A stretch of 28,374 nt of DNA from JBFHRB01 sp041591915. GTDB taxonomy: Bacteria; Actinomycetota; Nitriliruptoria; Nitriliruptorales; Nitriliruptoraceae. The stretch's first letter is position 1; the number at the start of each line of letters is the position of its first letter. Shown in pieces: positions 13,682-21,092 of the stretch. Position numbers and translations under genes: made by a program. The notes under the pieces were generated by a model that saw nothing but the letters and a program-made list of their open reading frames with translations, searched no databases and was not told where the DNA came from. The stretch lies in NCBI GenBank assembly GCA_041591915.1, contig JBFHRB010000009.1, positions 1-28,374 on the forward strand, given 5' to 3'.

Positions 13682-15205
13682 TCAGCGACGGGCGCGTGTG
13701 CGTCCCCGAGCGAACGCGAACCCGTACCCGAAGAGCACGAACACGGCCGTGAACTCGAGCCGCCCCGCCCACATCTGGGCGATGTAGGTGAGCTTCAGTG
13801 GCAGTTCGAGGTCCGGGGAGACGATCCCGATCGAGAGCCCGACGCTCGCCGCCGCGGACGTCGACTCGAACAGCGCCTCCTCGAAGGGGTAGCCGAAGTA
13901 GAGGCCCAGCATCCCGCCGAGCAGGTAGGTCCACAGGAAGAGGAGCAGGATCGTCAGTGCCGGGCGTACGACTTCGTCGCGGACGATGTTGTCGCGGGTC
14001 GAGCGGTACGTGCTGACGTTGAGGGCGGCGTCCGGCAGGACCGTCCGACGGATGTCCTTCCACAGCGCCTTGCCGGCGAGTCCCACGCGGATCGCCTTGA
14101 TCCCGCCCGCGGTGGAGGAGGCCATGCCGCCGAGCGCCATCGCGCCGACGACGGCCGCCGGGGCGACGAGTCCCCAGTCCGAGGCGTAGAGCCTCGAGGC
14201 GTTGACCGCGAAGCCGGTGCCGGTGTGGGCGCTGAGGATCGTGAAGAAGCCCTTGCGGAACAGCGCGAGCGGCTCCGAGAACGTGACGTCGGGCCCGGTC
14301 GCGAGCCCGATCATCGCCAGGCCCGACGTCGCCGCGAGCGTGATGGCGAGCGACTTCACCTCGATGTGTCGCAGCGCGGTTCGGGCACGGCCCCGCCACA
14401 GCAGGTAGTGGGTGCCGAAGCTCATGCTCCCGGCGATCATGAGGACGCTGACGACGGCCTCCATCGTGACCGAGTGGTAGTAGGCCATCGACGTCGACTG
14501 CGGCGAGAACCCGCCGGTGTCGAACGCGGCCATGAAGAGTGAGGCGGCGTGGAAGATGGCCCGTGCGGGCCGCAGGCCGGCGACCAGGCCTGCCACGGTG
14601 AGGGCGAGGGTGCCGACCGCGCCGAACACCAGCGCCACGAGGTAGATGAAGCGGGCCGTGCGGATGAAGTTCGGCAGGATCTGCTCGTCCCGCGCCTCGC
14701 CCACGTACAGCGTCCCGACCTGGCCGGGCGAGCTGGCCAGCAGCGTCAGCACGACCACGATGATCCCCTGGCCGCCCATGAAGTGCATGACGTGGCGGAA
14801 GAGGTTCATGGAGTGGGGGAGGTGGTCGAGGTCCTGGATGACGGCGAGGCCCGACGTCGTGAGGCCGGACATGGCGTCGAAGTAGGCGTCGACGTAGCTG
14901 CCGTAGTGCGCCGACAGGAACAACGGGACGGCCAGGAGCGCCGGCCCGAGCAGCCAGGCGCTCGCCACGGTCACCATGCCGTGCGACCAGTCGAGGGACC
15001 GCTCGGTGCGCAGCCGCAGCTCGCCGAGCCGCCCGAGGATGAGCCCGATGCCGGCGCCGACCGCGAGGGCGCTGGCTGAGTTCCACTCCGCGAGCGCAAG
15101 CGCGAGGAGTGCCAGCAGCAGTTCGACCGCGCCGACCCCCGTCAGCACCTTGCTGACGTAGTAGCCGATGATCCGCAGGTCCTCGCGGTCGGGTCGCAGG
15201 AGCAT
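13682..15205 (-). CDS. TrkH-family potassium channel subunit (copy 1, last in operon)
   Basis: A 507-aa membrane protein of the TrkH/KtrB superfamily, with four pseudo-repeated pore units. The four selectivity-filter loops are visible: SGLTTSGL, DTGGFSP, HTGTGFAVN and SVGLSIGI. The conserved KAIRVG segment near GGIKAIRVGLAGKALW also fits the family. Its N-terminus, MLLRPDREDLRIIGYYVSKV, closely parallels that of the second TrkH in this operon, so the two are paralogues. It starts 3 nt after the upstream gene, with no independent ribosome site evident, implying translational coupling. It is expected to pair with the TrkA-type regulators encoded first in the operon. Confidence 0.92.
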   Translation of the reverse strand: MLLRPDREDLRIIGYYVSKVLTGVGAVELLLALLALALAEWNSASALAVGAGIGLILGRLGELRLRTERSLDWSHGMVTVASAWLLGPALLAVPLFLSAHYGSYVDAYFDAMSGLTTSGLAVIQDLDHLPHSMNLFRHVMHFMGGQGIIVVVLTLLASSPGQVGTLYVGEARDEQILPNFIRTARFIYLVALVFGAVGTLALTVAGLVAGLRPARAIFHAASLFMAAFDTGGFSPQSTSMAYYHSVTMEAVVSVLMIAGSMSFGTHYLLWRGRARTALRHIEVKSLAITLAATSGLAMIGLATGPDVTFSEPLALFRKGFFTILSAHTGTGFAVNASRLYASDWGLVAPAAVVGAMALGGMASSTAGGIKAIRVGLAGKALWKDIRRTVLPDAALNVSTYRSTRDNIVRDEVVRPALTILLLFLWTYLLGGMLGLYFGYPFEEALFESTSAAASVGLSIGIVSPDLELPLKLTYIAQMWAGRLEFTAVFVLFGYGFAFARGRTRARR

Positions 15206-15208
15206 CGT

Positions 15209-15898
15209 TCAGCGACGCTCGTCGCGGATGCGCACCCACCAGGCGAGCGCCCCGGCCAGCCCGAGGAGCCCGACGGCGACCAGCGCCTGCAGGACGTTGA
15301 CCGGGTCCTCGATCGGGATCTCCTCGGAGACCACACGGGCCTCCGTCGCCCGGATCGTGAGTCCTCCGCCGTCATCGGGGTCGGAGCGGAGCATCACGCC
15401 GGTGACGTGGAGCACGTCGCCTCGCCAGCGTGCGTTGCCGGCCCGGTCCGGCAGGTCCGCCATGGCTCCCGGGAGCCAGACGCTAAGCCCGCTGTTGGAC
15501 CCGGCGTACTGCTCCGTCACGTCGAGGGGGCCCTGCTCGAGCGCGTAGGGGTCGTCGTTCATCAGGACCCAGGCGCCGTCGGAGCGCCGGAGGACGTCGC
15601 CGACGACCTCACCGACGTAGGTGACGATCTGGCCGTCGAAGCGGTCGGGGCACTCGACGGCGACGCCGCTCGAGAGCCGGCCGATCGGCTCGCCCGGCGT
15701 GATGATGATGACGCGCTCGCAGTTCAGCACGTCGCGGCCGGGCGCCTTCCCCTCGGGGACCTCGAGGCCGTCGGGCGGTGTCGGGAGCGGTGCGGTGGCG
15801 CGGACCACGCCGACGATGGCGACGGCGCCGGCGATCGCGGCGAGGGCGACGACCCACGGCACGAGCGCCTGGGGTCCGGTCGTTCGCGGGCGGCTCAT
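15209..15898 (-). CDS. Membrane-anchored protein between two trkH genes, unknown function
   Basis: A 229-aa protein. The ATG at 15898 overlaps the stop of the upstream trkH (ATGA); an in-frame extension to 15973 lies inside that trkH and is unlikely. It has one TM near each end (about 11-33 and about 201-222) and a central domain of about 165 residues, probably extracytoplasmic. The central part holds beta-rich stretches such as GQIVTYVGEVVGDVLRRS, GAWVLMNDDPYAL, SGLSVWLPG and RGDVLHVTGVMLRSD, which read like an OB-type barrel; this is inference from pattern only. It has two Cys (NCERV, ECPDR). I do not recognise a named family. Its location inside a Trk operon suggests a modulator or assembly factor of the transporter. 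Confidence 0.65.
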   Translation of the reverse strand: MSRPRTTGPQALVPWVVALAAIAGAVAIVGVVRATAPLPTPPDGLEVPEGKAPGRDVLNCERVIIITPGEPIGRLSSGVAVECPDRFDGQIVTYVGEVVGDVLRRSDGAWVLMNDDPYALEQGPLDVTEQYAGSNSGLSVWLPGAMADLPDRAGNARWRGDVLHVTGVMLRSDPDDGGGLTIRATEARVVSEEIPIEDPVNVLQALVAVGLLGLAGALAWWVRIRDERR

Positions 15899-17400
15899 GT
15901 GCGACCCCTTCCGAGGGCGATGACGTAGCCGAAGAGGGTGAAGGCGGCGAAGAACTCGAGGCGGCCGAACCACATCAGACCGATCGCGACGAGCTTGAGG
16001 ACGGCCGGAGCGTCCGGCGAGAGCACGCCGAGCGAGAACCCGGTGTTGCTGGTGGCGGCCGTCGCGTCGAACAGTGCCTCGGTGAAGTCGAAGCCGAGCA
16101 GCATGCCGACGATGCCACCCGACATGTTGGTCAGCAGCCCGAGCAGCAGGAGGCTCACCGCCGCACGGACCGGGCCGTCTCGCAGGATCTGGCGTCGCTG
16201 TGCGTGGTAGGTCTCGACGACGAGGGCGGACTCCGGGAGCAGCACCGTCTTGATGTCCTTGACGATGCTCTTCGCGACGAGCCCCATGCGCAGCACCTTG
16301 ATGCCGCCTGTCGACGAGCCGGCCATGCCGCCGACGGCCATCGCCCCGACCATGGCGGCGGGTGCCAGGAGCCCCCAGTCGGTCACGACGAGCCGGTCGG
16401 CGACGACGGACAGGCCGGTCGTCGTGTGCGCGGAGACCATGGTGAAGAAGCCCTTGCGGAACAGCATGGCCGCATCCGTGAACGCATCCGAGCGTCCGAA
16501 GCCGAGCATCGCACCGCCCGTCACGACGAGGAACGTGCCCAGCAGGGTCCGTGTCTCGAGGTGCAGGAAGAGCTCGCGCCGACGTCCGCGCCAGAGCTGG
16601 TAGTGCAGCCCGTAGGAGAGGGCGCCGGCGATCATCAACACGATCAGGGACAACTCGACCCAGCCGGAGTGGTAGAAGCCGACGCTCATCGAGGTCGGCG
16701 CGAAACCGCCGGTGCTCACGGCCGAGATGGCCAGGAGCGTGGCGTGCCAGAGCGCGCGTCCGGGCGGCAGGCCGCCGAGCCAGGTCGTGAGCGTGAGCGC
16801 GAGGATCCCGAGGAGTCCGTAGGTCGCGATGACCTTGCTGACGAACCGCGCGATCCGCGGCACGTTGGGCATGATCCGGTCATCGCGTGCCTCGCCGACC
16901 GTGAACGTGCCTGACTGCCCCGTCCCGACCGTGAAGACCGTCAGCGCGACGACCACGGTCGCGAGGCCTCCGACCAGGTGCATCAGGTGGCGCCACACGT
17001 TCATCGACGCGCCGAGGTGGTCGAGGTCCTGCACGATCGTCAGGCCCGTGCCGGTCAACCCCGAGAAGGCCTCGAAGTAGGCGTCCAACGGCCCGCCGAA
17101 GTGGCCGGACAGGAACAGCGGTACGGCCCCGAACAGGGCGGCGACCAGCCACGCCGCTGCGGCGGTCGCCATGGCGTGCGACCAGTCGAGGTGCTCGCGG
17201 CTCCGCAACCGGACGGTGCCGGTGAGCCCGGCGCTGACGGCGAGGCCAGCGCCGACGCCGAGTGCGGTGGCGTCGTTCCACTCGCCGCGCAGCACCGCGA
17301 GCCCGGCCGTCGCGAGCATGAGGACCCCGAGGCCGGCGACGACGCGTGCGGCGTGGAAGCCGATGAGTCGGAAGTCGTCCCAGTCGGGGCGGAGGAGCAT
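15895..17400 (-). CDS. TrkH-family potassium channel subunit (copy 2)
   Basis: A 501-aa TrkH/KtrB-type pore protein. Filter loops are SGLTGTGL, VSTGGFAP, HTTTGLSV and SNTGFSLG, one Gly-centred signature per pore repeat. GGIKVLRMGLVAKSIVKDI matches the other copy. The ATG follows the TAG stop of the 41-aa gene with no gap (TAGATG), so it probably depends on re-initiation. Compared with copy 1, filter 2 starts with Ser rather than Asp and filter 1 has GTG in place of TSG, which could alter ion preference or TrkA interaction. Tandem trkH paralogues in one operon suggest a division of labour, for example K+ versus Na+ or two affinities, but the sequence cannot decide. Confidence 0.92.
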   Translation of the reverse strand: MLLRPDWDDFRLIGFHAARVVAGLGVLMLATAGLAVLRGEWNDATALGVGAGLAVSAGLTGTVRLRSREHLDWSHAMATAAAAWLVAALFGAVPLFLSGHFGGPLDAYFEAFSGLTGTGLTIVQDLDHLGASMNVWRHLMHLVGGLATVVVALTVFTVGTGQSGTFTVGEARDDRIMPNVPRIARFVSKVIATYGLLGILALTLTTWLGGLPPGRALWHATLLAISAVSTGGFAPTSMSVGFYHSGWVELSLIVLMIAGALSYGLHYQLWRGRRRELFLHLETRTLLGTFLVVTGGAMLGFGRSDAFTDAAMLFRKGFFTMVSAHTTTGLSVVADRLVVTDWGLLAPAAMVGAMAVGGMAGSSTGGIKVLRMGLVAKSIVKDIKTVLLPESALVVETYHAQRRQILRDGPVRAAVSLLLLGLLTNMSGGIVGMLLGFDFTEALFDATAATSNTGFSLGVLSPDAPAVLKLVAIGLMWFGRLEFFAAFTLFGYVIALGRGRT

Positions 17401-17526
17401 CTAGAAGATCCAGGAGACCACGACGGCCATCAGCCAGCCGCCGAGCGCGACCGCCAACGAGAGCAGAACGATGACGCCCACGCCCCGCGATGCCTGGCGC
17501 GCGAACGTGTCGTCCCGGTCGGTCAT
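17401..17526 (-). CDS. 41-aa single-TM peptide in the Trk operon
   Basis: A short gene of 41 codons. It reads MTDRDDTFARQASRG, then a single hydrophobic helix (about 16-40) ending in VVVSWIF. Its ATG overlaps the stop of the upstream trkA (ATGA), and its TAG stop abuts the ATG of trkH, so it is translationally coupled on both sides. That placement makes it a real gene rather than a spacer. By analogy with KdpF and other small potassium-transporter subunits it may stabilise the TrkH complex; there is no sequence homology that I can show. The polar N-terminus is probably cytoplasmic. Confidence 0.7.
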   Translation of the reverse strand: MTDRDDTFARQASRGVGVIVLLSLAVALGGWLMAVVVSWIF

Positions 17527-18191
17527 CCGTCGATCCCGAGGAGGAGGTGTTCGAGCTCCGTCTCGATCTCGGGCGTCGTGAGAGCGACGATCTGGTCGCC
17601 TGGTCGGATGACGGTGCTGCCTCGGGGGATGATGATCTCCGGTCCGCGGAAGATCGCGCAGAGCACGGCGTCGTGGGGCAGGCCGAGGTCGGCGACCACA
17701 CGTTCCGGCGGCGCGTCGGGGGACTCGGCGTCCGGGAGGCGCACCTCGATGATCGAGGCCCGCCCGCCGTGCAGCGTCGTGAGGTGCACGAGATCCGACG
17801 CGAACTCGTTCTCGAGGACCTGGGACAGCAGGACGGTCGACGAGACGGGCTCGATGCCCATGTGGCGGAAGATGTCGACGTTCTTCGGCGAGTTGACGCG
17901 CGCGATCGCCCGTTCGACGCCGAACTCGATCTTGGCGAGCTGGCACGACACGAGGTTGTCGTCGTCGTCGTGCGTGGTCGCGACGAACGCGTCCGCACGG
18001 CTGAGTCGCGCCTGGTCGAGGTAGCGGACATCGCAGGCGTCGCCCTCGATGACCAGCACCGACGTCGTCGCGACGAGCTGCTCGCACCGGCCGGGCTCGC
18101 GCTCGATGACCGTGACGTCGTGTCCCTTCTCGACGAGGTCGCGCGCGATGTAGCGCCCGATCTTGCCGCCACCGGCCAGCACCACGTACAT
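17523..18191 (-). CDS. TrkA-type RCK regulator of K+ uptake (CeoC-like)
   Basis: A 222-aa cytoplasmic protein with an RCK_N Rossmann domain (1-about 120) and an RCK_C domain (about 140-220). The nucleotide-binding motif is LAGGGKIGRYIA, and Glu ends the second strand (VIEREPG). It resembles mycobacterial CeoC: EGDACDVRYLDQA, LAKIEFGVERAIARVN and FRGPEIIIPRGSTVIRPGDQIVAL. It gates the TrkH pore in response to nucleotide. Its start overlaps the upstream trkA stop by one base (TGATG), so the two TrkA proteins are made together and probably assemble into one ring. Confidence 0.92.
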   Translation of the reverse strand: MYVVLAGGGKIGRYIARDLVEKGHDVTVIEREPGRCEQLVATTSVLVIEGDACDVRYLDQARLSRADAFVATTHDDDDNLVSCQLAKIEFGVERAIARVNSPKNVDIFRHMGIEPVSSTVLLSQVLENEFASDLVHLTTLHGGRASIIEVRLPDAESPDAPPERVVADLGLPHDAVLCAIFRGPEIIIPRGSTVIRPGDQIVALTTPEIETELEHLLLGIDG

Positions 18192-18871
18192 CAGGTGTCC
18201 TTGCCGTCGGTGGTGGGGCTCGTGGTCTGCAGGAGCCCGCGCATCTTCGCGTAGACGCCCCGACGGGCCGCGGCGACGACGAGGTCGCCGTGCTCGAGCC
18301 GCTCGTCGTCGCGCGGGATGATCACCCGCGGCCCGCGCTGGATGGCGCACACGCGGAGACGGCCGTCGAGCTCGAAGTCGCCGACCGTCATCCCGTGGCC
18401 GCTCGCCGAGATCAGCATCTCGACGACCTGGACGTCGCCGTACTCGAAGGTCATGTGGTGGCGGAAGGTTCCCTTCCGCAGCGAGTTCAGGAAGAGCTTG
18501 GCGAGGACCCGCGTACCCGACACGTACTCGATGCCGAGCTTCTGGTAGCTCGACTCGCGATCCGGGTTGTAGAGGCGCGCCACGGTCCGTTCGACGTCGT
18601 ACAGGTGCTTGGCGATCTCGACCGCCATCAGGTTCGCGTTGTCGAACTTCGTCACGGCGACCAGGCCGTCGGCGCGGCCGATCCCGGCGCGTTCGAGGTC
18701 GTCGCGGTCGGTGACGTCGCCCTTGATCGTCTCGCCGTTGAACGCCGATCCGAGGCGATCGAAGGCGCGCGGATCGTTGTCGATGACGATGACGTCGTTG
18801 TCCGGCTCGCGGGACAGCTCCTCGGCGATCTCCGCACCGAGCCGCCCGCACCCGCCGACGATGATGTGCAC
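18191..18871 (-). CDS. TrkA-type RCK regulator of K+ uptake (CeoB-like), first in operon
   Basis: A 226-aa protein, first gene of the Trk operon. The RCK_N domain begins with HIIVGGCGRLGAEIAEEL, and Asp in VIDNDPRAF closes strand 2 as an NAD-type binder. The layout NGETIKGDVTDRDDLERAGI and TVARLYNPDRESSYQKLGI parallels mycobacterial CeoB. The RCK_C part contains CAIQRGPRVIIPRDDERLEHGDLVV. GTG 18871 is chosen because AGAGGA lies about 7 nt upstream; the open frame continues to 19693, but that overlaps ispH. The CeoB-CeoC order is conserved in actinobacteria, but here they are linked directly to two trkH genes. Confidence 0.92.
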   Translation of the reverse strand: MHIIVGGCGRLGAEIAEELSREPDNDVIVIDNDPRAFDRLGSAFNGETIKGDVTDRDDLERAGIGRADGLVAVTKFDNANLMAVEIAKHLYDVERTVARLYNPDRESSYQKLGIEYVSGTRVLAKLFLNSLRKGTFRHHMTFEYGDVQVVEMLISASGHGMTVGDFELDGRLRVCAIQRGPRVIIPRDDERLEHGDLVVAAARRGVYAKMRGLLQTTSPTTDGKDT

Positions 18872-18894
18872 CCGTGGTCCTCTCCGGTCCGCGC

Positions 18895-18900
18895 AGTATG
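18895..18900 (-). promoter_or_regulatory. Candidate -10 box of the Trk operon
   Basis: On the minus strand this reads CATACT, 24 nt before the trkA GTG at 18871. A start about 7 nt downstream would leave a short leader with the AGAGGA ribosome site. No clear -35 sequence is visible. Confidence 0.35.
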
Positions 18901-18948
18901 CACCGATGCGGCGGTCGCGCACGCGAGGGAGGCGAACCCGGCCGGGGC

Positions 18949-18954
18949 TACCCT
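18949..18954 (+). promoter_or_regulatory. Candidate leaderless -10 box of ispH
   Basis: TACCCT lies 8 nt before the ATG at 18962 and lacks an intervening Shine-Dalgarno sequence. The predicted start is at 18961, so the ispH message would be leaderless. Confidence 0.45.
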
Positions 18955-18961
18955 CCGGGTG

Positions 18962-19918
18962 ATGACAACCCTCTCCCGCATCCTCCTCGCGGCCCCGCGC
19001 GGCTTCTGCGCCGGGGTCGATCGCGCCGTCCTGATCGTCGAGAAGGCGCTCGAGGCCTATGGACCCCCCGTCTACGTCCGCCACGAGATCGTCCACAACA
19101 AGCACGTGGTCGAGCGGCTCGCCGACATGGGCGCGGTGTTCGTCGAGGACGAGCAGGAGGTGCCCGAGGGAGCCGTCGTCGTGTTCAGCGCCCACGGGTC
19201 CCCGCCGGCTGCCTACCGGAACTCGCGCGCCCTGGGGCACACGCTGATCGACGCGACCTGTCCACTCGTGACCAAGGTCCACCACGAGGCGCGGCGCTAC
19301 GCCGAGCGCGGCATGGACATCGTCCTGATCGGCCACGAGGGCCATCAGGAGGTCATCGGGACCATGGGCCAGGCGCCCAGGTCGATCACCCTGGTGGACA
19401 CGCCGGACGACGTGGACGCGCTCTCGCTCCCCGGCGACAGCGAGGTCGCCTACATCACGCAGACGACGCTGTCGGTCGATGACACGGAGGCGGTCGTCGA
19501 CCGGCTCCGCCAACGGTTCCCGCTGATGGTCGAGCCGAAGAACGCCGACATCTGTTACGCCACGCAGAACCGTCAGGACGCCGTCAAGGAGCTTGCCTCG
19601 TCGTGCGACCTGATCCTCGTGGTCGGCTCGCAGAACTCCTCGAACTCCAAGCGCCTCGTCGAGGTGGCCCGTGACCGCGGCACGCCGGCGCACCTCGTCG
19701 ACGATGCCTCGGAGATCGACGAGGCCTGGTTCGAGGGCGTCGCCACGGTGGGGCTCACCTCGGGGGCGTCGGCGCCGGAGGTCCTGGTCGAGGGGGTCAT
19801 CGCCTGGCTGCGCGCGTGGGGCGAGGACGTCTCGGTCGAGACACTGGAGGTTTCGCGCGAGGACGTGGAGTTCGCCCTGCCGTCCAACCTCGCCCGCAAG
19901 CTCGCCGAGAGCGCCTGA
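18962..19918 (+). CDS. ispH: 4-hydroxy-3-methylbut-2-enyl diphosphate reductase
   Basis: A 318-aa iron-sulfur enzyme, last step of the MEP pathway, converting HMBPP into IPP and DMAPP. Cluster ligands are Cys16 (PRGFCAGVDRA), Cys99 (IDATCPLVTKVH) and Cys198 (NADICYATQNRQ). Substrate-binding residues are in HEIVHNKHVV, FSAHGSPP, GHEGHQEVIGTMGQ, TQTTLSVDDT, GSQNSSNS and GLTSGASAPE. ATG 18962 is preferred; an adjacent in-frame GTG at 18959 is possible. The C-terminus extends slightly (DVEFALPSNLARKLAESA). It ends 3 bp from the convergent RNase D gene. It implies that the organism makes isoprenoids by the MEP route. Confidence 0.97.
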   Translation: MTTLSRILLAAPRGFCAGVDRAVLIVEKALEAYGPPVYVRHEIVHNKHVVERLADMGAVFVEDEQEVPEGAVVVFSAHGSPPAAYRNSRALGHTLIDATCPLVTKVHHEARRYAERGMDIVLIGHEGHQEVIGTMGQAPRSITLVDTPDDVDALSLPGDSEVAYITQTTLSVDDTEAVVDRLRQRFPLMVEPKNADICYATQNRQDAVKELASSCDLILVVGSQNSSNSKRLVEVARDRGTPAHLVDDASEIDEAWFEGVATVGLTSGASAPEVLVEGVIAWLRAWGEDVSVETLEVSREDVEFALPSNLARKLAESA

Positions 19919-19921
19919 GGG

Positions 19922-21046
19922 TCAGTCCTCGCCGTTGCCCCGGGCCTTCACGTAGGCCTCCCAGAGCACATCGGCGAGGAGCTCGGCCTGCCATGGTCGC
20001 AGCCCTGCGGCGGCGCAGAGCTCCTGGGGCGACGACGGGTCCGACACGATCGCGCTCCACAGCGGTCGGCTCGGGCAGAGCACGCCGCTCTCGAGCCCGA
20101 TCTCCTTCGCCAGGCCGGCGCGTGCCTTCCGCATGGCGTCGTAGGCGTCGCGGTCCGTGTCGGTCCAGCGGCGCCCGTTGGTCTCGCGGGCTGTCGGCGG
20201 GAGGTGGCGGGCTCGGCGGATGGCGTCCATGAACTGGTCGGCGTGCTTGCGGGCGCGTCGCCGTCCGGCCCGTCGGACGATCTCGCCGGAGGCCGACGGT
20301 GGGTCCTGGGCGAAGGCCACGAGGATGTCGTCGCGGAGCAGGCGCTGGGGTGCCGTGTCGGTCTCGCGCGCGATCTCCTCGCGCAGCTCCCAGAGCTCGC
20401 GGAGGTAGGTGCGCTGCTCGGGCGTGAGGCGCCCCGCCCCCTTGGTCCGTTCCCAGTCGCGGTTGTCCTCATGGGCGCGGCTCACCGTGGCCTCGAGCTC
20501 CTGCTCGAACCATGACAGCCGGCCCACGGCCTGCAGCTGCGCCTCGAGCTCCGACCACAGGCGGGGGAGGAACACGACGTCGCCGGCGGCGTACTCGCGC
20601 ATCTCGTCCGTGAGTGGTCGCGCCTCCCAGTCGGCGCGCTGCAGCTTGTCCTTGTCGGCCGTCAGTTCGATGCCCAGCACCTCGGAGAGGAGGTTGCCGA
20701 GCCCGGTCGGCAGGCCGAGCAGGGCCGCCGCGATGGCCGTGTCCCGGACGTCATCGGGCCGGACGGCTGCCGACGCGAGGGGGTCGAGGTCGTTCTCGAT
20801 GGCGTGGAAGACCGACACGCGGCCAGCCAGGAAGGCACCCAGCGGCTCGAGGTCGTCCGGCTCGACCCCGTCGACGAGCACGCACGTTCCGGGCACGCCC
20901 ACCTGGACGAGTGCGGCCTTGCGGAAGTAGCGGTGCGAGTCGGCGCGCTCGACATCGACGCCGACGACGGGCTCGTCGACGTGCGCGAGTTCGTCGGCGA
21001 TGGCCTCACGGCGGTCGACGAAGCGGATCACTGGGGTGTCGGTCAC
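19922..21046 (-). CDS. rnd: RNase D-family 3'-5' exoribonuclease
   Basis: A 374-aa DEDDy exonuclease for RNA 3' trimming. The catalytic set is visible: Asp31 and Glu33 in GVDVERAD, Asp86 in FHAIENDLDPL, and Tyr152 with Asp156 in EYAAGDVVFLPRL. The exonuclease domain (about 5-200) is followed by HRDC-type helical regions (about 210-370: LTPEQRTYLRELWELREEIAR and later VLWEAYVKA). GTG 21046 is chosen because a TAGCCT -10 box ends 8 nt upstream, giving a leaderless message. The open frame extends further upstream, but that overlaps the divergent gene. Actinobacterial RNase D proteins have this domain order and similar size. Confidence 0.9.
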   Translation of the reverse strand: MTDTPVIRFVDRREAIADELAHVDEPVVGVDVERADSHRYFRKAALVQVGVPGTCVLVDGVEPDDLEPLGAFLAGRVSVFHAIENDLDPLASAAVRPDDVRDTAIAAALLGLPTGLGNLLSEVLGIELTADKDKLQRADWEARPLTDEMREYAAGDVVFLPRLWSELEAQLQAVGRLSWFEQELEATVSRAHEDNRDWERTKGAGRLTPEQRTYLRELWELREEIARETDTAPQRLLRDDILVAFAQDPPSASGEIVRRAGRRRARKHADQFMDAIRRARHLPPTARETNGRRWTDTDRDAYDAMRKARAGLAKEIGLESGVLCPSRPLWSAIVSDPSSPQELCAAAGLRPWQAELLADVLWEAYVKARGNGED

Positions 21047-21053
21047 GGTGTGG

Positions 21054-21063
21054 AGGCTACTGT
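21054..21063. promoter_or_regulatory. Overlapping divergent -10 boxes (rnd / PIG-L operon)
   Basis: AGGCTACTGT contains TACTGT on the plus strand (21058-21063) and TAGCCT on the minus strand (21059-21054), sharing the TA step. The minus box ends 8 nt before the rnd GTG (leaderless). The plus box gives a leader of about 23 nt with GGAGG (21084-21088) before the GTG at 21093. The whole intergenic gap is only 46 bp. Confidence 0.55.
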
Positions 21064-21092
21064 GCGGGACTCCGACCCACCCTGGAGGCCGC

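Noticed and set aside
12969..15239. 756-aa minus-strand frame across nth and trkH
   Set aside because: It covers nth antisense and trkH out of frame. nth and trkH both have full sets of family motifs in their own frames.
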